Of a DNA stretch of 56,541 bases, positions 51,449-56,541 are shown piece by piece. Numbering within the stretch: position 1 is the first letter of the stretch; every line of letters starts with the position of its first letter. The translations under genes and the position numbers were made by a program. Origin of the DNA: Chloroflexota bacterium (GTDB taxonomy: Bacteria; Chloroflexota; Anaerolineae; B4-G1); NCBI GenBank assembly GCA_024232355.1, contig JAAEPW010000061.1:1-56541 (forward strand). Direction: 5' to 3'. The notes beneath the pieces are model-generated. The model ran no database searches and had not been told where the DNA came from. It saw nothing but the letters and a program-made list of their open reading frames with translations.

Positions 51449-52777
51449 CTAAAGCTGTTGCCATATCATCCAACGCGGTATCAACTTGATGTCCACCGCG
51501 CCTGTCTCTCCAAAGTTCGCGGCCTTTACCACAAACTTGCCATCGTTGCTTAGGGTCTGGTCGTCCAATCGCTCCCGCTGGGTGCTGATCCAGGCTTGGG
51601 CTTTGTGGTACGTCGCCCGGCTGTTGTAGGTCTTGCCCTCGTCGTTTTCCTGCTGGACAACAAAGGTGATAATGCCCAAGTTCTCGGTGACGGTCTTGAT
51701 CGTTTCGAGGTCACGCGCCAGAGCGTTGGCTTGCCCGGCGGCGGCCTCGTACTCCTCACTGTGCGCCAGCTTGTTCACATAGTCGATAACCACAAAGTCG
51801 AGGTCGTGCCGCTTGCTTAACCTCAAGATGGTTCGCGCAATCTGTTCCGCTGTCCAGCCGGGGCAGTGGATCTCAAAGCTATCACCAAGTTCTTCATCCA
51901 CTCGCTCTTTGGCGGCGAGGATAGTCTCGATCTCTTTGTCAGTGAGAGGGATACCAGTCTCGCCCTGCTGGTTCTTTGCCAGCATCCGGTATTGGTCAGC
52001 AAGGTGCTCGGCATATCTTGCATCTTTTTGGTATCGCGTCATGTGTCGTGCAATGCGCCGGATGTAGATTTTCAGCGAGGTGTCTTCCAAGTGAAACATC
52101 ACGCCGGTGAATCCTCGACGTGCGTTATAGTCGAATAGTTGTTGCATCGTGGACGACTTACCCACCTTGCTCTTGGCTGTCCATAGTATCACGTCACCTT
52201 CTAGCAAGAAGGGAATCAAGGAATTGAGCTTGGGCCAGGGAAAGCAGACACGAGCTTTGCCCTCCCGGATGTCATCGTGCATCTGCATCAGTTTCTCATG
52301 AGCAGTATCACTTCGTTGCCTGATAGTCTGGACGGCATCCTCCTCGTCAGTGATCTGGAGGTTGGTAAATCTGTCAGTGATGACGTCCAACGCCTCTCCT
52401 GGATCAAGGTCGTCAGCGGCTTGACGCGCTTCAATGCTGGCCTGTTCGAGTATCCGCTTCTTGTGCCAGTAGCTCACTGCCCCAGCGTAGACTTCCAATG
52501 CGTCGGGGTCCACGGACGATGTTGCGGTCGCTACTTCAAACTCGTCCATCCCTACCATCTTGGCGGCTAGTTCGATGGATGTGGTCAGTCCTTTGTCGGC
52601 GTTCTCCAGGATGACTTCAAGCAGATCGCGTTGCCGGAGATCACCAATCTTGTGTACTCCCATACTCACCGGGAGGTTGGCTACTCGCTTGAGAACGTCA
52701 TCTTTAGATTCACCGTGCCTACATACGAGGCCGAACACTAGTCCTTTCTCTGCTTCAGCTTGTCCTAGTCTCATCAT
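51449..52777 (-). CDS. DnaB-like replicative helicase
   Basis: This protein of about 441 residues has a DnaB N-terminal-like helical domain (VANLPVSMGVHKIGDLRQRDLLEVI). A RecA-type ATPase follows with Walker A WTAKSKVGKSSTMQQL near residue 205, Walker B LDFVVIDYVNKLAHS near 330 and VVQQENDEG. It should unwind DNA at the element's fork with the primase-like protein. Two adjacent ATGs (52777, 52774) follow AAGGAGA. It starts six bases after the preceding zinc-ribbon gene. A terminator follows its stop. Confidence 0.82.
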   Translation of the reverse strand: MMRLGQAEAEKGLVFGLVCRHGESKDDVLKRVANLPVSMGVHKIGDLRQRDLLEVILENADKGLTTSIELAAKMVGMDEFEVATATSSVDPDALEVYAGAVSYWHKKRILEQASIEARQAADDLDPGEALDVITDRFTNLQITDEEDAVQTIRQRSDTAHEKLMQMHDDIREGKARVCFPWPKLNSLIPFLLEGDVILWTAKSKVGKSSTMQQLFDYNARRGFTGVMFHLEDTSLKIYIRRIARHMTRYQKDARYAEHLADQYRMLAKNQQGETGIPLTDKEIETILAAKERVDEELGDSFEIHCPGWTAEQIARTILRLSKRHDLDFVVIDYVNKLAHSEEYEAAAGQANALARDLETIKTVTENLGIITFVVQQENDEGKTYNSRATYHKAQAWISTQRERLDDQTLSNDGKFVVKAANFGETGAVDIKLIPRWMIWQQL

Positions 52778-52783
52778 TTCTCC

Positions 52784-53263
52784 TTAGAGTTCTACTGTTA
52801 CTTCATCGTTGTCGTTGTTGGGCTTTGCCGATGGTGGCTTTTTCGTTGTCTGCTTTGCCAAGTTCATCACGCGAGGGATGATACTGTTGCGTGGCAGTCT
52901 CTTTTCCCTCGTCCACTTGATGACACCGTTGGCGATTCGCACTAGGGTGTCATCGCCTACCGTGGCACGAAGGGAGTACCATTGCTTGATTCTGCTCTTG
53001 GGGATAATCCCAGCCGCCCGAAGAAGAATGGCGGCAGCACGGTCGCCTTGTGCTTCAACTCGAAACGCCTGATCCCACACGCTAGAGTTGAGCCAAACTA
53101 CCAACTGCTCGCAGACGGGGCATTGGTTCATATCCTGGCCCACCGGCTCACCACACTGACAGTAGGCAACGTATTCGTCTACCTGGGATGGATCGCAATG
53201 ATCGTCCAGGTCTTTCAGTAGTTGCTTCAGGTCAAATACAATCAAATCTGAGTTTGAGGCCAT
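52784..53263 (-). CDS. Zinc-ribbon protein of the replication block
   Basis: This 159-residue protein has a zinc ribbon (CQCGEPVGQDMNQCPVC, about residues 35-52) and a helical C-terminal part ending in a Lys/Asn-rich tail. GGAGCAGGTA precedes the ATG. It overlaps the upstream gene by 32 bases and is six bases from the helicase gene. A helicase-loader or DNA-binding role is possible but not shown. Confidence 0.6.
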   Translation of the reverse strand: MASNSDLIVFDLKQLLKDLDDHCDPSQVDEYVAYCQCGEPVGQDMNQCPVCEQLVVWLNSSVWDQAFRVEAQGDRAAAILLRAAGIIPKSRIKQWYSLRATVGDDTLVRIANGVIKWTREKRLPRNSIIPRVMNLAKQTTKKPPSAKPNNDNDEVTVEL

Positions 53264-53630
53264 TACCTGCTCCTATTCCAAGTTCGTTGTCGTTTACTTG
53301 TTTTCTTATGTGTGGTCTGATGATGGCGGGACGTGCCCCCGGTATTTCTCGAATCGCAACGGGACCATAAATTTGGTCGAGAAATTTCTCAATCAGATTG
53401 TCGGGTTCCTCGAACCCGACAGCCAGGTCTATGAGTTTCTCGGCCCAGTCTGTGGCGAAGAAGGTCAGAGCATCTTGCTCCCCATTCACAAAGCCGCACG
53501 CCTTGGCGTGCTTATCCTTGGATTTTGTCGTGCCGCCCAGGGCTTCACGGGCGCTGTTGATGATGTCCCGTGCCAGATGAGCATAGTTCCGGTTCAGGGC
53601 GTTCTTGAATAGTACGTTTTTTTTAGTCAT
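53232..53630 (-). CDS. Hypothetical element protein
   Basis: This 132-residue protein begins MTKKNVLFKNALNRNY and contains HLARDIINSAREALGG and FFATDWAEKLIDLAVGFEE. It is helical and soluble, with no family recognised. It overlaps the ParB-like stop by eight bases and the zinc-ribbon start by 32, so it is translated within the same operon. Confidence 0.6.
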   Translation of the reverse strand: MTKKNVLFKNALNRNYAHLARDIINSAREALGGTTKSKDKHAKACGFVNGEQDALTFFATDWAEKLIDLAVGFEEPDNLIEKFLDQIYGPVAIREIPGARPAIIRPHIRKQVNDNELGIGAGNGLKLRFDCI

Positions 53631-54954
53631 TGAGCAGACCTTTCAGGGCTTTCTGGTTCACTTCATCAGCCGTACCTTCCTCGATGTCTCGAACACTGTG
53701 CATCCCATCTTTGTCCTCAACAATTTGCAAGCACCACTTGACTTGACGGCCTACGCGGGTAACAATTCTGTCAGCCGCTCTGTCTGCGTCTACTGTGTCC
53801 GTTCCACAGACAAGTAGGACACCCACACGGTCTTTTATTCGGAAGGTTGTCCCCCTTGCAAGTATCTCGCCGGGTTTCCGGTACTTGTCTGTGATTGAAC
53901 TGACGATCAACGCCGTCCGTACATCGTGCAAAATTTCCTTAACCTTTTCGGGGTCGTCTTGCTTGATAGCATCCTTGAGTGGGGGAACTGCGGCTCTGAA
54001 CTTGTCCCAATACTCGTTGGTCAGCAAGTGGTCAATCTCAATACCTTTCGCATCGCAGTAGGGTACTACCTTCTCGGAAAAGCCTGTCAGTGTGGTGACA
54101 TCGCGGGGCTTTACCCCAGCGGCTTTGAGGTATTGCCGGATATGAGTGTATCCGTCGGGGTGTGCTTTCCACAGGCCGGTGCGGGTCAGGTGTGCGACTA
54201 CCCAGCCTTGGCAGGACTTGAGCACTTCTTTCTTTTTCTCTGTCCGTTCCAGGGAATTGGCGAGGGTCAGTGCTTGGTTCTCTAGCGATTGATCTTTGAG
54301 CGGGGTGTCGGGTTCTGCGCTTGCTTTCTGTGCATCCTCAACGATTTGGGCCAGTTCCGTTGCGGTGTTCTCGGCAACTGGTTCGTGGGCATCCTCACCT
54401 ACGGATTCCGTGAGTTTTTCGGCGGGGGTGGGATCATACATATCCATCTGGTGCTGGCCGATATTCTCCACGTTCATCTCGTAGGTTTGGCCGTTACGGA
54501 TGACTGTGCGGGTGCTATCTGTTGAATTTTCAACAGATAGATTTTTGCGCCAAATTCCGACAGTCGCATTGTTAATCGCTAATTGCCGTGCAATCTCTCT
54601 ATCACTCCAGTTCGTCATCTTGAGCAATCGTTCACCGGCCTCCTGCTTCTCGGCCCGGCTCATCGCTTTGCCGTTGGCGACGTTGGCTATGGCGGCGTAC
54701 ACCATAGCATCCTCTAGTGTCCCATCTCTGACATCTGCTTCGATCTCTGTCAGACCAAGGGCATCGTGGGCCTCGACACGATGAAGCCCATCAGCAAGCC
54801 ACAATGTTCCGTTGTCCTGGAACACGATCACCGGCGGGAACTGAGCACCGCCCTCAATGGCCTCGGCGTAGCTTTGCACTACAGCCTCATCAACTGGTCG
54901 TGATTCAAGTTGTACCTCTTGGTCTATGGTTATATCGACAATTTGCACTTTCAT
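53623..54954 (-). CDS. ParB-like DNA-binding protein
   Basis: This 443-residue protein has an N-terminal ParB/Srx domain with LWLADGLHRVEAHDALGLTE near residues 55-75. A KorB-type helix-turn-helix follows (SDREIARQLAINNATVGIWRKN). The long C-terminal part carries a second region with SITDKYRKPGEILARG near residue 360 that I do not recognise. No ParA ATPase is visible. It may partition the element, serve as its origin-binding protein or regulate. AAGGAGAAAAAGCTA sets the start at 54954. Iteron-like repeats lie just upstream. Confidence 0.78.
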   Translation of the reverse strand: MKVQIVDITIDQEVQLESRPVDEAVVQSYAEAIEGGAQFPPVIVFQDNGTLWLADGLHRVEAHDALGLTEIEADVRDGTLEDAMVYAAIANVANGKAMSRAEKQEAGERLLKMTNWSDREIARQLAINNATVGIWRKNLSVENSTDSTRTVIRNGQTYEMNVENIGQHQMDMYDPTPAEKLTESVGEDAHEPVAENTATELAQIVEDAQKASAEPDTPLKDQSLENQALTLANSLERTEKKKEVLKSCQGWVVAHLTRTGLWKAHPDGYTHIRQYLKAAGVKPRDVTTLTGFSEKVVPYCDAKGIEIDHLLTNEYWDKFRAAVPPLKDAIKQDDPEKVKEILHDVRTALIVSSITDKYRKPGEILARGTTFRIKDRVGVLLVCGTDTVDADRAADRIVTRVGRQVKWCLQIVEDKDGMHSVRDIEEGTADEVNQKALKGLLND

Positions 54955-54994
54955 TAGCTTTTTCTCCTTTTGTGATTGATTTTTACCCAAAACG

Positions 54995-55062
54995 AAAAAG
55001 CCCCACAGGAACAGCGTCAGCTACGCATATAGGTATGCGTATAGACTCTGTCCGGTGGGGCT
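54995..55062 (-). terminator. Terminator of the membrane sensor-like gene
   Basis: AGCCCCAC (54999-55006) and GTGGGGCT (55055-55062) close a structured region that also contains TACGCATA/TATGCGTA arms. On the - strand the stem is followed by a T-run (TTTTTCGTTTT). It ends transcription of the gene at 55155, so ParB has its own promoter or depends on readthrough. Confidence 0.7.
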
Positions 55063-55067
55063 ATCTT

Positions 55068-55110
55068 GCAGCTACTGGCAGCTCTCTGGCCGCTCTCTTG
55101 CCGCTACTTG
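55068..55110. repeat. Four iteron-like 10-11-bp tandem repeats
   Basis: Units GCAGCTACTG, GCAGCTCTCTG, GCCGCTCTCTT and GCCGCTACTTG follow each other without gaps. They lie about 115 bases upstream of the ParB-like gene. Such arrays are typical of plasmid origins or partition sites. Confidence 0.6.
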
Positions 55111-55154
55111 CCCTCGTATTTAATTGTCTTGGAGCTTTAGGTCCTCACTGGGAC

Positions 55155-56279
55155 TCACTCCATAGCAAGCGCCGCCAGGTCTTCCAAATCAAATTGGATT
55201 TTTTCGCGGTTCGCTGGGTTCTCTACAGTTAGACAACCCGATGCCAGCTCGAATAGTATTTTCTTGCTGACTTTGCCATTGTTGCGGATTAGCATCCGCA
55301 TTTTGCCAGTACGTGCGTCGAACTCAGTATCTACTGGCAAGTGGTTGGCAGCCTCTAGTCTCTGCTGCCATTCCTCAAGAGAGCGTTTGCTCCCCTCGTC
55401 TGGTAGACGGATCGCCTGGACAAGTAAACAAGTTCCGCTATCAGCTTCGATAAGGGAACTTGTAATTTCAACTATATGTGTACCATATTGCACTCGCGTG
55501 AATACATTTTTTTTCCACGCCTTTTCGATGACAGCATCAAACACAGAATGGGCTTTCGCATCCATAGCTTGACGTGCCCTTGTTGCTACTTTGTTTTCAA
55601 ACATTACGTTTCCGTCTGCTCCAAATAGAATGATGGCGTTTTGTTGATTACTCAATATGAACGAGAAATCATCTACCATTTGGAGCAAATCTTGTTGTTG
55701 CTCTTTAACCTTTGTCTGAGCTTTTGTTGCGGCTCGTTCTTTATTTGCGTTATTCAGATAGGTGACAGAGGCAATCACAAAAAACAATAACACAGCTACA
55801 AGGTTCGGTTGTGGATATTCAAGTACCATCATTTCAATTATGATAATAACAATACTACTTAGACCAGCCATGGCAAAGCTGGCCCAGGGTTGCAATATCG
55901 AACTGGATACAATGATAGGAATCGCAAACGTTACTAGTCCACGGTGCGGTATGTGAGATGCTATATCTGAAACTATACACAGAGCCAACAAGCATAACGA
56001 AAACAGCCAGCCAGAAAACTGGCTGACTCGTTGATTGAGCCAGTAAAATCCTGGCATTACAATTATCAAAATAGCGGCACTGATGTACAGTATTGCCTTT
56101 TCGTTAGTAATCCAGTAGTTAGATACATCCAGCCCTAGCATATCACATAGAATCGTCAATCCAAGGGCTGCAACTCCGACGCCAGTGAATACTAACGTTA
56201 AGATGTTGATGGTCTTTTGTTTTGTATCACTGATAGTGTCAGTGATTTGAAATTGAAGGGATTGGGAGAATCCAAACAT
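55155..56279 (-). CDS. Membrane sensor-like protein without an output domain
   Basis: This 374-residue protein has about six membrane helices (residues 20-175) like the sensor part of some histidine kinases. A coiled coil follows (NANKERAATKAQTKVKEQQQ), then a PAS-like domain (FSFILSNQQNAIILFGADGN). No kinase, cyclase or DNA-binding domain comes after; the C-terminal 100 residues are unassigned. GAGGTACAGATAA precedes the ATG. A promoter (56365-56393) and a terminator-like hairpin (56312-56348) lie in that order upstream, which suggests attenuation. Confidence 0.65.
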   Translation of the reverse strand: MFGFSQSLQFQITDTISDTKQKTINILTLVFTGVGVAALGLTILCDMLGLDVSNYWITNEKAILYISAAILIIVMPGFYWLNQRVSQFSGWLFSLCLLALCIVSDIASHIPHRGLVTFAIPIIVSSSILQPWASFAMAGLSSIVIIIIEMMVLEYPQPNLVAVLLFFVIASVTYLNNANKERAATKAQTKVKEQQQDLLQMVDDFSFILSNQQNAIILFGADGNVMFENKVATRARQAMDAKAHSVFDAVIEKAWKKNVFTRVQYGTHIVEITSSLIEADSGTCLLVQAIRLPDEGSKRSLEEWQQRLEAANHLPVDTEFDARTGKMRMLIRNNGKVSKKILFELASGCLTVENPANREKIQFDLEDLAALAME

Positions 56280-56311
56280 TTATCTGTACCTCAGTGTATT
56301 CAATGTTGAAT

Positions 56312-56348
56312 AAAAAAAAGGCAGGAGCAAATTTCTTGCCCCGCCTTT
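56312..56348 (-). terminator. Terminator-like hairpin in the leader of the sensor-like gene
   Basis: On the - strand AAAGGCGGGGCAAG pairs with GCTCCTGCCTTT (imperfect) and is followed by eight T residues. It starts about ten bases after the predicted transcription start and ends 33 bases before the gene, so it would stop most transcripts unless antiterminated. A competing stem TTGGCA/TGCCAA lies just before it. Confidence 0.6.
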
Positions 56349-56364
56349 GGCAACCGTGCCAATT

Positions 56365-56393
56365 AGTATAGCATAGTCAAAGTGTCGCGTCAA
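56365..56393 (-). promoter_or_regulatory. Sigma-70 promoter of the sensor-like gene
   Basis: On the - strand TTGACG (56393-56388) and TATACT (56370-56365) are 17 bases apart. Both match the consensus at five of six positions. It points towards the sensor-like gene at 56279. Confidence 0.65.
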
Positions 56394-56449
56394 TAAATAA
56401 TAGACTAAAAAAAACGTAACCGTTCAGGGGGTATAACGCCCCCGATGAC

Positions 56450-56541
56450 TTATCCAACAATCACAGTGTCTCCTGGGAGTAGGGATGGAGCTTGCCTACC
56501 CCAATTTGCTGCGTCACAGGCTTCAACGAGATAGTCGAGAA
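56450..56541 (-). CDS. 3' end of a gene cut by the window edge
   Basis: The last 29 codons of an open frame on the - strand read LDYLVEACDAANWGRQAP and end GDTVIVG, with a TAA at 56450-56452. A hairpin GGGGG/CCCCC (56427-56443) and a T-run on the - strand follow it, as expected for a gene end. No family can be assigned from such a short piece. Confidence 0.4.
   Translation of the reverse strand, partial: LDYLVEACDAANWGRQAPSLLPGDTVIVG

Larger units (their letters stand above)
40364..56541. mobile_element. Integrated element with serine recombinase, FtsK-type pump and own replication genes
   Basis: From the recombinase at 40364 to the window edge, all genes are on the - strand. They encode integration, DNA translocation, small membrane and zinc-binding proteins, a repressor, and a replication set (beta clamp, primase-like, DnaB-like, ParB-like). 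No capsid, portal, terminase, relaxase or VirB-type secretion gene was seen. This set is closest in plan to actinomycete AICEs, which move double-stranded DNA with one FtsK/TraB protein. The element continues to the right, so a phage-like part could still lie outside. Confidence 0.75.

Noticed and set aside
1..56541. tRNA or rRNA genes, including a tRNA as integration site
   Set aside because: No cloverleaf-like T-loop/acceptor pattern or rRNA stretch was recognised by eye; a covariance-model scan would be needed to exclude one firmly.

Overview
The window looks like chromosome of an uncultured or little-studied Chloroflexota bacterium, probably Anaerolineae-like. This is inferred from protein style, not from a search. 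Supporting features are Thr/Pro- or Ala/Thr-rich lipoprotein stalks, large secreted proteins ending in a short Y-L-P/S hydrophobic tail, a cytoplasmic sugar-sensor/histidine-kinase/AraC fusion, and the 'quinate 5-dehydrogenase'-like family. Genes from 358 to 15167 are on the + strand. Every gene from 15297 to the right edge is on the - strand.

358-15167 is mostly a C3/C4 carbon-metabolism region. It holds an Ldh_2-type dehydrogenase, a LarA-type lactate racemase, a GlcF/GlcD-type 2-hydroxyacid oxidase pair, PEP carboxykinase and malic enzyme. Together they could turn either lactate enantiomer (or glycolate/malate) into pyruvate, and link pyruvate, malate, oxaloacetate and PEP. Between them lie a four-helix-bundle protein, an orphan Phd-type antitoxin, a lipoprotein, a thioredoxin-reductase-like flavoprotein without its redox cysteines, and two tandem M20 amidohydrolases.

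15297-22922 holds a secreted modular GH9 cellulase-like enzyme and, upstream of it on the same strand, a 1202-residue one-protein sugar sensor/regulator. 23145-26813 holds the principal sigma factor, a putative chromosomal origin with three perfect DnaA boxes, and dnaA. 27263-40241 contains PAP2 phosphatase, a nucleotidyltransferase, a quinate-dehydrogenase-like gene, a phospholipase D lipoprotein, a glycosyltransferase, a repeat protein broken by a 367-bp MITE-like insertion, a sugar-nucleotide group (galE, RmlD-like) with a PLC-like gene, and a secreted M64-like metalloprotease.

40364 to the right edge is an integrated mobile element. It has a large serine recombinase, one FtsK/TraB-like DNA translocase with an unusual lipoprotein stalk, small membrane proteins, a ribbon-helix-helix repressor with a readable promoter and operator, a DUF2958 protein ending in a beta-clamp-binding motif, its own beta clamp (frameshifted), a primase-like protein, a DnaB-like helicase and a ParB-like protein next to iteron-like repeats. 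No capsid, terminase or relaxase gene is visible. The set resembles actinomycete integrative-conjugative elements (AICEs) that move double-stranded DNA with a single FtsK-type pump. The element runs off the window, so its right end and size are unknown. All positions and motifs were read by eye; no database search was possible.
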